From Nitrospira sp. CR1.3 (GTDB taxonomy: Bacteria > Nitrospirota > Nitrospiria > Nitrospirales > Nitrospiraceae): a stretch of DNA of 64,000 nt. Position numbers and translations under genes: made by a program. Positions 50,836 to 58,816 of the stretch are shown here, piece after piece. A model generated the notes under the pieces. The model saw only the letters and a program-made list of their open reading frames with translations. It made no database searches and was not told where the DNA came from. Each line of letters opens with the position of its first letter. Positions within the stretch are counted from its first letter, which is position 1. The stretch is from the NCBI GenBank assembly GCA_014055525.1, contig WIAH01000014.1, forward strand, positions 38,292 to 102,291. Reading direction: 5' to 3'.

Positions 50836-51282
50836 ATGGCGCAAGACCAGGAGGGCGATTGTCACAGCGACGGCACCGTGCGTGTCCTGCTGGCCGACGA
50901 TAACCCGGCCATGCTGGAAGCGACGCTCCGCATTCTGGAACCCGAATTCACTATTGTCGGAACAGTGGGAAATGGACGGGACCTTCTTCAGGTCGCGGCG
51001 GACCTTCGGCCGGATATTCTGGTTCTCGATATTTCGATGCCGCTTCTGAACGGGCTGGAAGCGGCTCGTCTGCTCAAACGGGAAGGATCAAGCGCAAGAA
51101 TCGTGTTTCTGACCATCCATGAGGATCGCGAATTCGTCGAAGAATCCTTTTTCGTAGGCGCGATGGGGTATGTCGTCAAGCCGCGTCTGGCCGTCGATCT
51201 GCCCATCGCCGTCCGAGAAGCGCTCCTGGGGCGGACTTTCGTGTCCCCCGGCCTGTCGCTGCCCCCTTGCAGCTCAGCGTGA
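50836..51282 (+). CDS. receiver-only response regulator
   Basis: The 148-residue protein is a single receiver domain close to that of the preceding regulator (RVLLADDNPAMLEATLRILE; DILVLDISMPLLNGLEAARL; VKP with conserved Lys). It lacks any HTH or output domain; it ends in Ser/Pro residues (LSLPPCSSA). It is probably a duplicate of the upstream gene that lost its HTH, and could act as a phosphate sink or competitor for the kinase. The N-terminal extension MAQDQEGDCHSDG is unusual. Confidence 0.88.
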   Translation: MAQDQEGDCHSDGTVRVLLADDNPAMLEATLRILEPEFTIVGTVGNGRDLLQVAADLRPDILVLDISMPLLNGLEAARLLKREGSSARIVFLTIHEDREFVEESFFVGAMGYVVKPRLAVDLPIAVREALLGRTFVSPGLSLPPCSSA

Positions 51283-51300
51283 CAGTATGAGCCGGTAGGG

Positions 51301-52782
51301 TCATCGCCTTTTCCCAATGTAGGGTTCCTCGACGGCAATCTTGATCAATTGCCCCTCTCGCAGCCGCTCCGTGACCGTCAACTCGTTGGCCACGGCCACC
51401 TGATTCGGTTTCCAGCTGGATTGGGAACGGGTCGCCAAATCATCAAGCGTCTCGCCCGCATGGGCTTTCACCAAGCGAAGCCGTTTCTCGCGAATGGCGC
51501 TTCGCTCCTCCTGCGACAGAGGCCGGAAGCTCTGCACCACAGAATGGAAGATCGGGCGAACCGTGTCATAGCCCTTGGTCTGGGCCACACCGGCAATTTG
51601 ATAAATCATACCCTCGTGGGCGACCCAGGTGAGATCCGCCGTGACTTTGGAGTCCCCAATCTTCGTGCGCGCCGCCGGAAGTCCGTTGACCGATGTCTTC
51701 TCTGCCTTGTCCACAACGGGAGATTTTGCGGCTTTCTCCAAGGCACGGGCGCCGTCCAAGGGATCGGTTCCTTCTCCGATGGCGCGAAGAATCATACCCA
51801 TGTTCCCATCTTTCGGCGCGGACGCGATCTGAACGGGTGAATTCTCTACCTGCCATCCCTCCGGAAACTCGATCTGGAAATTCAAGTCAGGATGGCGGAA
51901 GGTCTGGCCCCGGAGGATACCGTTGGCCGCCCGTTGTCCTACAACAAGCCCTTCGAGTTTCGCCAGGAACGCCTCGTGGGAAGGCGCCACCGGTTCGCGC
52001 GACACCTGCTTCAGCTCCTTCGCGTATTTCCTGGTTTTTTCGACTCGATCTGGTGTTGCCGGATGCGAATCGAAGAAGCTTGGCCGGCGGGGCCCGTCGT
52101 TGAGCAACTCTTCCTCTTTTCCAAGCGTATTCAAAAACGCAGTCAGACCGCCCGGATCCCAGCCGGCCTTGGCCACCATTTCCTGGCCGACCCTGTCCGC
52201 CTCGGTCTCCTGCGACCGGCTGTACGGCGAGAACACGAGACTCTGCGCGAAGTTGCCGATGCCGCCAAGGACGTTGCCCACGAAGGGGACGAAAAACCCC
52301 GTCACGCCGGACACGAAATTGGTAATCAGCGCAAAGGGTCCCTGCCGGGAGATTTTCTGGACGCTATGCCGGGCGGCGACGTGCCCGATCTCATGCCCCA
52401 TCACACCCGCCAACTCGTCCTCCGAATTGACCAAGACCAGCAGGCCCCGAGAAACATAGGTATAGCCGCCGGGAAGCGCAAAGGCGTTCGGTTCGATCAT
52501 GTCGACGATATGAAAGTGATAATCCACGTTTTGCCTGGGCGATTCCTTCGCGAGACGCTGCCCGAGGACACTCACATAGGCGTTTAATGATTGATCGTCA
52601 AGCAAGCCCATCTCCTCTTGAACCTTTTTCGCTTCCTCTGCGCCGATCTGTTGCTCCTGGCTGGTGGTGATGAGTGTGAATTCCGGCCATCCGCTGACCG
52701 GGTTTATGGTGCAGGCGCTCATCACGGCCAGCAACGGCACAAGGAGAAGACGGAGGACACTTCCAGTTCTGATACGACTCAT
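51301..52782 (-). CDS. M48-family zinc metalloprotease lipoprotein
   Basis: The 493-residue protein starts at the ATG at 52782, with AAGAGAGAG upstream. It is a lipoprotein (lipobox A-V-M-S-A-C) with the Zn-protease motif GHEIGHVAARHS (H-E-x-x-H) and the third ligand in RSQETEADRVGQEM. The C-terminal part carries a LysM-like or jellyroll end (RLVKAHAGETLDDLATRSQS, then NELTVTERLREGQLIKI). It resembles BepA/LoiP-type outer-membrane quality-control proteases. It converges on the receiver-only gene, with an 18-base gap. Confidence 0.93.
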   Translation of the reverse strand: MSRIRTGSVLRLLLVPLLAVMSACTINPVSGWPEFTLITTSQEQQIGAEEAKKVQEEMGLLDDQSLNAYVSVLGQRLAKESPRQNVDYHFHIVDMIEPNAFALPGGYTYVSRGLLVLVNSEDELAGVMGHEIGHVAARHSVQKISRQGPFALITNFVSGVTGFFVPFVGNVLGGIGNFAQSLVFSPYSRSQETEADRVGQEMVAKAGWDPGGLTAFLNTLGKEEELLNDGPRRPSFFDSHPATPDRVEKTRKYAKELKQVSREPVAPSHEAFLAKLEGLVVGQRAANGILRGQTFRHPDLNFQIEFPEGWQVENSPVQIASAPKDGNMGMILRAIGEGTDPLDGARALEKAAKSPVVDKAEKTSVNGLPAARTKIGDSKVTADLTWVAHEGMIYQIAGVAQTKGYDTVRPIFHSVVQSFRPLSQEERSAIREKRLRLVKAHAGETLDDLATRSQSSWKPNQVAVANELTVTERLREGQLIKIAVEEPYIGKRR

Positions 52783-53008
52783 CGACTCTCTCTTCATCAT
52801 CAATGCCCCAAAGCTTAGGTTTGTTCAGCGATCCGGCGCGCGCAGTCTAGCACAGTTGACATGCTTTGTTCACGACGAAGGCTCGATTCCATTCTGTTCC
52901 CCGGCCTCGCCAAAAGCTGTCTTGGACGCCAGAGCCCTCTTCAGCCCTTGCGACGGTCACTCCCGTTTGGTACGCTTGGAATTCTCTTCATCGACCCGGA
53001 GATTTCCC

Positions 53009-53722
53009 GTGAAAACTGATCTGAGGACGAAATGCTCGTTCGCCTTCGTTGCGGCAGGAATGACCCTTGTCCTCTCCGGAAGTCTGCTCGCCGGCAGCGC
53101 CACTCGATCATCAGCCGAGGAGATCAACCAGCAGCAACAGCTGGTCGAGCAGGCAACACTGACTTTCGAACGGTTCTTAGCTGAACCGGGTCTCGCAGCC
53201 GGGTATCGAGTCAAACCCGACAACATGAAAGCCGTATTCATCGTTCCCAAACTGTGGCGCGGCGCCTTTGTGGTCGGCGGATCCGGCGGTCGCGGCCTGT
53301 TGCTGGCCCGGGATTTTCTGAAGGGCGGATGGTCTCCGCCGGCCTTCTATACGATGAGCTCGACCAGCTTCGGCCCGCAAATCGGCGTAGATTCATCCGA
53401 GCTGATTCTCATCGTTCAGACCTTTTCAGCCCTCGAACGCTTTTCGGGCAAGGGAACAGCGCGGCTGGGGGTCGACGGCGGGTTTACAGTCGGCTCGTAC
53501 GGCGAAGGCGGCACGACCGGCGTTGACGTGATTTCCTTTGCCTGGTCGAAGGGCGCCTTTATGGGCTTTTCACTCCAGGGTTTCGCTATCTCGGCTTCCC
53601 CGAAAGACAATGAATCGTACTATGCCGCCCCCGTCAACCCCGAAGAGATTCTTTCGAACAAGATTGCGGCTCCTCCCGGCGCGGCCCAGCTTCGCGCAGC
53701 CCTCAGTGGTTTGATCCCGTAG
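53009..53722 (+). CDS. SYLF/Ysc84-type lipid-binding protein (third of three)
   Basis: Initiated by GTG at 53009 with CGGAG upstream; the frame extends further left, but those codons are not protein-like and lack a start signal. The 237-residue protein has a signal peptide (GMTLVLSGSLLAGSA) and then the SYLF pattern KAVFIVPKLWRGAFVVGGSG, PPAFYTMSSTSFGPQIGVDS, and L-I-V-Q-T-F-S-A-L-E. It matches the 34153-34869 protein over its length. It is the last chromosomal gene before the broken tRNA. Confidence 0.88.
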   Translation: MKTDLRTKCSFAFVAAGMTLVLSGSLLAGSATRSSAEEINQQQQLVEQATLTFERFLAEPGLAAGYRVKPDNMKAVFIVPKLWRGAFVVGGSGGRGLLLARDFLKGGWSPPAFYTMSSTSFGPQIGVDSSELILIVQTFSALERFSGKGTARLGVDGGFTVGSYGEGGTTGVDVISFAWSKGAFMGFSLQGFAISASPKDNESYYAAPVNPEEILSNKIAAPPGAAQLRAALSGLIP

Positions 53723-53753
53723 CGCCCTCGCCAAACCGCCGGCAACACGTGCC

Positions 53754-53784
53754 TTTACGAAATCCTCACCCCAATGGTATAAAA
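53754..53784 (+). promoter_or_regulatory. probable promoter of the tRNA-Met gene
   Basis: TTTACG (53754-53759) and TATAAA (53779-53784) are 19 bases apart, a little long for a sigma-70 promoter, about 35 bases before the tRNA start. It is an apparently intact promoter left in front of a truncated tRNA. Confidence 0.5.
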
Positions 53785-53819
53785 TGGATCGGAGTCTCCC
53801 TCATCCCTCAGGCGGTATG

Positions 53820-53857
53820 GCGGTGTAGCTCAGTTGGCAGAGCAGCGGACTCATAAG
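53820..53857 (+). tRNA. 5' half of a tRNA-Met(CAT) gene, truncated after the anticodon loop
   Basis: The sequence from GGCGGTGTAGCTCAGTTGGC through the D arm to anticodon CTCATAA (53851-53857) fits tRNA-Met. Past the loop the sequence diverges: no variable loop, T-arm (GGTTCGAATCC) or 3' acceptor (complement of GGCGGTG) follows. The gene is therefore cut at the anticodon loop. Integrases often use this place in tRNA genes, so this marks the likely left boundary of an integrated region. Confidence 0.75.
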
Positions 53858-54116
53858 CCGCATCTCGCTTCTCCCCTTCACCCGCAAACCTCCACATTCC
53901 TCAAGAGAATCGCGGCATCCAGCGCGGTTCCCCGTTTTTCAACAACCGATCCATTCCCGCCACAACCGACCAGTTCCGGTCTTTTGGTGAACATCTGGTG
54001 AACACTCAAGCCGCAGTGTTCTGCCATCGACCAGCGTCGCTATTCCGGACAACTGACATCCATCTGGTCGATAATCGTGTCAGGCTCGTGCAGCCTGCAT
54101 CACATCTTCCCCACAC
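53858..54116. other. boundary sequence next to the tRNA remnant, no gene seen
   Basis: About 260 bases of non-coding sequence between the tRNA remnant and the first frame of the accessory region. TGGTGAACA occurs twice (around 53985 and 53997), a possible direct repeat. I see no full integrase or att core beyond the anticodon-loop itself. Confidence 0.4.
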
Positions 54117-54306
54117 ATGACGATGACAGCGACTGCTCCCGAGACTTCCCAGGCCGACCTGTCTCCGCATTCGGCGAGGAAAGCCCTGTCTGCCAAGCTA
54201 CAGCCAAGCCAACATGCCTATGCGATTCCCCGCTATCGAGTGATGCTGGTGAAGGAGAGTCTGGCACATGCCTCGCCCGTTACGATCAGGGATTCCCAGA
54301 CCACCA
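54117..54306 (+). pseudogene. possible RadC-like (JAB domain) N-terminal remnant
   Basis: A frame from ATG 54117 reads YAIPRYRVMLVKESLA and V-T-I-R-D-S-Q, which resembles the start of mobile-element RadC-like JAB proteins. After about 60 codons the sequence becomes Pro/Arg/Ser-rich and no longer matches; the JAB metal-binding motif (H-x-H...D) is absent. The match is short, so this is tentative. Confidence 0.3.
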
Positions 54307-54438
54307 GCAGGTCGCCTTTACCGCCACGCCATTCCAGCGCCCGCCGGCTTCAACCCGCCCGACATCCTGAGCAGTCGCTCGTGCGAACCCGACCAATCCA
54401 TTCATGCTTCCGACACACCGCCGGACCGTATTATCAAG

Positions 54439-55299
54439 ATGAGGGCCGCTATGCCCATACAATCTGCTCCACATCGACGATCCGCTCGCGGTGGGAAGGG
54501 ACGCTGGAGGCCGCCCCTCAGCATCCGACGCCCCGATCTGGCCCGCGAGTGGCATCCGACGAAAAACGGTCACTTGACCCTCGACGCCTGCGCGACCACC
54601 AGCACACAACCCGTGTGGTGGCAATGTCATCAGAATCCGCAGCATGCCTGGCGAGCCTCGATCAAATCCCGCTATAGCAAGCGCACGGGCTGTCGGCGCT
54701 GCACCCTCGCGATGCGAGCGTGGAACAACGAGTCGTTTCAAGCGCGCACGCTGAGCCGGAAATCACCCGAACTTGCCGCGACCTGGCATACCACCAAGAA
54801 CGGCACGCTGACCCCGAAGGATGTCACCTTTAACTCGCGCCAGCGCGTGTGGTGGCAGTGCCCCTCCAACCCCACGCATGTCTGGGATACGACGGTGAAC
54901 AACCGCCAGCGAAGCAACTGTCCGTTCTGTGCCGGACGCTTCCATCGCGGGATTGATGCACGCCACCGCTGGCAGGATCCGATTTCGATCACTCATCCGC
55001 ATCTGCTGGCTGAATGGCATCCGACGAAGAATGGACGCATCCGCCCCCAGCACCTCACCGCCGGATCCAAGCGGCTCGTGTGGTGGCAGTGCGCACGCAA
55101 GGCTGCTCATACCTGGCAGACGCCCGTGCATTGCCGCACGCTCGCTCGCGGCACGTGCCCGCTGTGTCGCGCCGAGCGACGCGCGATCCGCAAACTGGAA
55201 CGCGAGAAACATCCGCAGCCCCGCAAGACTCGATTTCTCCGTCTGCGGCCTCGCCCTCCAGCAAACCCCCTCCTCCCCTGGGAGACATCGCACCCGTAA
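54439..55299 (+). CDS. treble-clef zinc-ribbon protein with three DUF4379-type repeats
   Basis: From the ATG at 54439 (or 54451) the protein of about 286 residues consists of three repeats. Each has the form P-x-L-x-x-x-W-H-x-T-K-N-G, V-W-W-Q-C, H-x-W and C-x-x-C; the clearest are REWHPTKNGHLTLDACATT with VWWQCHQ, ATWHTTKNGTLTPKDVTF with VWWQCPS, and AEWHPTKNGRIRPQHLTA with VWWQCAR. Each holds a predicted zinc-binding treble clef. Such domains are found in proteins near restriction or mobile genes. An alternative start lies 57 codons upstream, in a frame without protein character. Confidence 0.8.
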   Translation: MRAAMPIQSAPHRRSARGGKGRWRPPLSIRRPDLAREWHPTKNGHLTLDACATTSTQPVWWQCHQNPQHAWRASIKSRYSKRTGCRRCTLAMRAWNNESFQARTLSRKSPELAATWHTTKNGTLTPKDVTFNSRQRVWWQCPSNPTHVWDTTVNNRQRSNCPFCAGRFHRGIDARHRWQDPISITHPHLLAEWHPTKNGRIRPQHLTAGSKRLVWWQCARKAAHTWQTPVHCRTLARGTCPLCRAERRAIRKLEREKHPQPRKTRFLRLRPRPPANPLLPWETSHP

Positions 55300-55395
55300 T
55301 GCCTATTGGGCGCACCAAGCAGGCCATAACTCAAGATCCTTCGCCGCCACACTCGACGCGACCAATGAATGGTCTTCAACAGAAAAGGAATCCCC

Positions 55396-55848
55396 ATGAG
55401 CCACATTGCTGAAGTGAATCTGCTGGTCCAAGACCTCAACGCCCTACAACGGGCCTGTCGACGACTCGGGCTCGAACTCGTGCGCGGTCAACAGACTTAC
55501 CGCTGGTACGGGAGGTCCGTCGGCGATCATCCCTTGCCGGTTGGATTTGCCAAAGACGAACTTGGCACATGCGAACATGCCATCCAGATTCCCGGCAATG
55601 ACCACGCCTACGAGATCGGGATCGTCACTCGACGAGATGGCAAACCGGGCTATGTACTGCTCTGGGACTTCTATCAAGGCGGCTATGGTCTGGTGGATCG
55701 GGTCGGTGAAAACGCCGAGCGGCTCCAGCAGCTGTATGCGCTGGAAGTGACCCTTGGCACGATCGAAGAGATGAATCACTGCGTGGTCGAACAGAACCAG
55801 CTCGCCGACGGATCCATCGAACTCGTCTTGGCACAACAAGGAGTCTAA
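55396..55848 (+). CDS. DUF1257 protein (Ycf35-like)
   Basis: From the ATG at 55396 the 150-residue protein shows the DUF1257 pattern: MSHIAEVNLLVQDLNALQRA, followed by GLELVRGQQTYRWYG, and Y-E-I-G-I-V near the middle with DFYQGGYGLVDRVGENAERL. Ycf35 homologues are conserved in algae and cyanobacteria with unknown role. It is followed immediately (TAA then ATG) by a DUF2997 gene, and the pair is typical for mobile elements. The AAA ATPase that often accompanies them is absent here. Confidence 0.85.
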   Translation: MSHIAEVNLLVQDLNALQRACRRLGLELVRGQQTYRWYGRSVGDHPLPVGFAKDELGTCEHAIQIPGNDHAYEIGIVTRRDGKPGYVLLWDFYQGGYGLVDRVGENAERLQQLYALEVTLGTIEEMNHCVVEQNQLADGSIELVLAQQGV

Positions 55849-56037
55849 ATGTCACAGGTCAAGGTTAAAATCAGCCGTACCGGTCAGGTGACGATCGACG
55901 TGCTCAACGCCCAAGGCATGCACTGCAGCACGCTCACGAAGGTCTTGGAACAGGCGCTCGGCGAGACCGCGCGGGACGAGATGAAGCCTGAATACTTCGA
56001 GACAAGCCAGACGATCCATGACACCGTTCAGCATTAA
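55849..56037 (+). CDS. DUF2997 small protein
   Basis: The 62-residue protein (VKVKISRTGQVTIDVLNAQG, then M-H-C-S-T-L-T-K-V-L-E-Q-A-L-G) is a standard DUF2997 member, a single beta-alpha unit. It starts directly after the DUF1257 stop and overlaps the next gene by about 20 bases, so the three are translated as a unit. Confidence 0.85.
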   Translation: MSQVKVKISRTGQVTIDVLNAQGMHCSTLTKVLEQALGETARDEMKPEYFETSQTIHDTVQH

Positions 56038-56287
56038 GATCACACCAACAGGAAGGCTACACTTCATTTACCGCGACGCGCTCAAACCTCTACTCCATCT
56101 CGGCGACGGCCAGATCCGCCGAGCCTCACACGTCGAGCCAACGTCGGGAGGAGAATGGACTGCCGATCTCACGCCGATCAATGGCCCCATTCTGGGTCCC
56201 TATGTGACGAGGGCTGAGGCACTCGCTGCCGAGACAGACTGGCTCACCCAGCACTGGCTGCGTGGGTCACTAGGCCAACACGTCTAA
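56018..56287 (+). CDS. small conserved accessory protein (unknown function)
   Basis: The 89-residue protein begins inside the end of the DUF2997 gene. It is basic in the first half (ITPTGRLHFIYRDALKPLLH) and then shows P-I-L-G-P-Y-V-T-R-A-E-A-L-A-A-E with W-L at the end. Its overlap with DUF2997 and conserved spacing suggest a fixed three-gene set. No family name is known to me. Confidence 0.7.
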   Translation: MTPFSIKITPTGRLHFIYRDALKPLLHLGDGQIRRASHVEPTSGGEWTADLTPINGPILGPYVTRAEALAAETDWLTQHWLRGSLGQHV

Positions 56288-56531
56288 CCCTTGAGAACCA
56301 TGTGGCCCCCGGAGAGTGCCCGGACTCAGCCGTCTCGAGATTTCCCATCCCCCGCGATTCACTCCTCCAGTCGCCAATACACCGCTGGCACGTAATACGT
56401 GAGTAGATCCTTTTCGGACGGCCAAGTGCGGCGGAGGCCCTCGGAAGGGAGAACAGGACAAGCTGACCGGCGATGATCCGGGGTCCCGACCACGCACCAC
56501 TTGAAGGCCCCCTTCTCACCAGAGGTGAGCC

Positions 56532-56936
56532 ATGCCCATCAGACACAGGACATTTCTTTGCGGCCATCGCGGGCGAGGGAAATTCTGTCATCGCTGCCAG
56601 CAGGAGGCCGAGATTCGGGCACGGGTCGCGGCACAGCGGGCCGCCGTTCACGCCGAGAAACAGCAGTGGGCTCAGTTATTCGATCACGATCTGATCGATC
56701 TCCGCCTGCTGCCACGACCGGAGCTCGTCACTAAAGCCCGCCAGATCGTGCGGGAGATCCATGAGACGAACGACTATCGGCTCTACAAAGGGAAGCGGCT
56801 GAACCACGACCGTTCGATCATCTCGGTGCCGCTCAGTCACGACTACCGCATTCTATTTCAGGATCGCGCCGGTGAGCTCGTGCCGCTGAAAGTGCTGAGT
56901 CATGAAGCTTACAACACCACCAAGCCCGGCGCGTGA
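56532..56936 (+). CDS. zinc-finger plus RelE/ParE-like domain protein
   Basis: The 134-residue protein starts after AGAGGTGAG. Its first 22 residues hold a CGHRGRGKFCHRC cluster (C-x2-H-x6-C-x2-C-like). The second half (LVTKARQIVREIHETNDYR, K-R-L-N-H-D-R-S-I-I-S-V, and YRILFQDRAGELVPLKVL) fits a RelE/ParE-like toxin fold. A fusion of a zinc-binding module with a toxin-like domain is unusual. There is no antitoxin gene next to it. It may be a dormant or repurposed domain. Confidence 0.65.
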   Translation: MPIRHRTFLCGHRGRGKFCHRCQQEAEIRARVAAQRAAVHAEKQQWAQLFDHDLIDLRLLPRPELVTKARQIVREIHETNDYRLYKGKRLNHDRSIISVPLSHDYRILFQDRAGELVPLKVLSHEAYNTTKPGA

Positions 56937-56995
56937 CCTGCCCTGCGAGAAAATAGTCGTCATGATGGAGAACCACCCTCACGAGAACTGATACG

Positions 56996-57370
56996 ATGCC
57001 GACACTCATTTGTGACTTTTGTTCCGCACCCAACCCCATCATGGAGTACCCTTGTCGCAGCTTTGGCCTGACGGGCGAACAGGCACTCAAGCCGGACACT
57101 CCCGTCACCAGGCAAGGCGGATTCCAGTGGGCCAAAGAGAAAGACCTGTGCTTATCATCTGCCACAACCTTTCAATCGCTCGGAAGCTGGGCCGCGTGCG
57201 ACGCGTGCCATCGCTTAATTGACCAGGGGCAGATCGAGGCGCTGACTCAGCGCGCGTTTGCGATCTTCCGACAGAAAGATCCCCGCCTCAACCAAGCGCT
57301 CGATGACCTCCGCTTTACGTTTCTCTTATTCTATGAAGTCCGGACGGGCCCTCCAATTCCGATTCCGTGA
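56996..57370 (+). CDS. small zinc-binding protein
   Basis: The 124-residue protein has two cysteine pairs, ICDFCSAPNP near the N-terminus and WAACDACHRLIDQG in the middle, which together could bind one zinc ion. The rest is helical (LNQALDDLRFTFLLFYE). The Shine-Dalgarno is weak. Proteins with this C-D-F-C/A-C-D-A-C-H layout are common small accessory proteins; the role is unknown. Confidence 0.65.
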   Translation: MPTLICDFCSAPNPIMEYPCRSFGLTGEQALKPDTPVTRQGGFQWAKEKDLCLSSATTFQSLGSWAACDACHRLIDQGQIEALTQRAFAIFRQKDPRLNQALDDLRFTFLLFYEVRTGPPIPIP

Positions 57371-57576
57371 GGATCTGTCGCGCACACACGGCTTTCACAC
57401 CGCACGGGACACTCACCATCATCCCAGAAGGTTCATATCCTGGTCCCCTTTGTCCAAGTGGCCCCAGAGGCTCATCTTGAGATCCAGGCGGGCTGCCAAC
57501 ACGTTGCCCCCCGGCAGCGTGCGTGGCGGCGGCAGCCTCGGGTGACAGTACGAATGAAGATTTGAGGAATTGGGCA

Positions 57577-57684
57577 ATGAAGAATCGAGATGAGATGGCT
57601 TCAGAAATGACGGCACCGCAGATTGAGAAAGCGCAGGAAATGGCGCGGCACGGTCAGCAGTCTAAATTCAAGGAGTGCGACTAG
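57577..57684 (+). pseudogene. Sel1-repeat-like C-terminal fragment
   Basis: A 35-residue frame (RDEMASEMTAPQIEKAQEMA, then R-H) resembles the C-terminal end of Sel1-repeat proteins, where M-T-P-x-Q-I-x-x-A-Q-x-x-A is common. It has no repeats of its own. The flanking stretches 57371-57576 and 57685-57915 hold no other gene I can support. Confidence 0.4.
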
Positions 57685-57915
57685 GAGCGGGGTGTTCACA
57701 AGACTCCGAACTCATTCAACCGCTCAGATCGCCCAAGCGCAGCGGCCCACGCGGGAGTAAAAGCCTATCGTGAACACACAGCCCCCAAGCGAGAAACCTT
57801 GACCAGCCCCTCGTAGAGGCACACAGACCCACCCACGCCGCCTGGCTGGTTAGACACTCGCGCCGACAATTCGTCAATTTGATCCCAGACACGAATCGAT
57901 GCACCGAAGCTAGAC

Positions 57916-58800
57916 TTATAGCTGATCGACCAAGGCTTCGACGGTGATGGGAGCATTGCCTTCGGCGCGGTTGTTCACGAGGACATACGCTCGCCGATTC
58001 TCGACCACAGCCTTCTTCACCAATTCCACTGTATCCCGCCGCATCTCCGGTAGCTCCCCGACAATCTTATCGTAAGGCTCCGCTCGTTTTTTCGCGGCTT
58101 CGTATGAGATCTTCAAGGGTGTGAGTAGTCGAAGGACTGTGAAGGGAGCCGTGAAGGTCTCCATTCGTGTGTGCTGTTCCGCCAGCGGCGGCATGTAGGA
58201 CCAGTGGTTGTAGACGTGGGCCACGCCATGCGTCTCAAGAACCTTGTGGTAATCAGCACCAAGTAGTCCCGCGTTCCGAATCTCAACGGCATACCGGAAA
58301 TCCTTTGGAACCTGGCTGAAGAATCCGTCGAGCCGCGAGCAGAACTCCTCAAGAGACATCCCGTGCCGCTGAAACTCGAAAATGAACGGCCCAGCATGGG
58401 GCTCGAACTTCGCCTCCCGGTACGGCGCGAGCACGAGCTCGTTGAACAGCGCCGCATCGAGGAATTTAGGATTAGGCTGGCCTGCCTTGGTTCCGTAGCG
58501 CTCCTGTCGCGCATAACTTGGAATCGTGATCTCCTCCCACACCTTGAAACACATCTCGAAGTCTTCAGGAATCTGGTTGAGATAGCGCCGGAGCTGATTG
58601 GCCGTCGGGGGGCGGTAGAAGGTCGAATCATTGCCAACAGTGCGAAACAGCGGTTCCCCGTTGTAGAGATATTGGCAATACTCGCCCAGAGACTCTCGTG
58701 CGAACGCGCTCTTGGCGTACAGCTTGTGGTAGACCTGGCCTTGCCACCCTTCGTAGGTCCAAGTCGAGGTGCCAAATCGAATGAGTGGTGAGATTGACAT
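57916..58800 (-). CDS. DUF72 protein
   Basis: From the ATG at 58800 the 294-residue protein fits DUF72 (TIM-barrel fold; IRFGTSTWTYEGWQGQVYH near the start, TFYRPPTANQL, then F-E-F-Q-R-H and Y-V-L-V-N-N-R-A-E-G-N at the end). The same frame extends upstream to 58863, inside the end of dnaE2, but that part lacks family similarity. It is last in the mutagenesis operon and shares its strand; its role is unknown. Confidence 0.85.
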   Translation of the reverse strand: MSISPLIRFGTSTWTYEGWQGQVYHKLYAKSAFARESLGEYCQYLYNGEPLFRTVGNDSTFYRPPTANQLRRYLNQIPEDFEMCFKVWEEITIPSYARQERYGTKAGQPNPKFLDAALFNELVLAPYREAKFEPHAGPFIFEFQRHGMSLEEFCSRLDGFFSQVPKDFRYAVEIRNAGLLGADYHKVLETHGVAHVYNHWSYMPPLAEQHTRMETFTAPFTVLRLLTPLKISYEAAKKRAEPYDKIVGELPEMRRDTVELVKKAVVENRRAYVLVNNRAEGNAPITVEALVDQL

Positions 58801-58816
58801 GGCCTGAAGTGTACGG

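Noticed and set aside
53820..53900. Intact tRNA-Met
   Set aside because: The T-arm and acceptor 3' strand are absent after the anticodon loop; nothing within the next 200 bases pairs with the 5' acceptor.
54117..54677. Single 186-codon protein
   Set aside because: Only the first 60 codons look protein-like; the remainder is an out-of-frame reading of the treble-clef gene.
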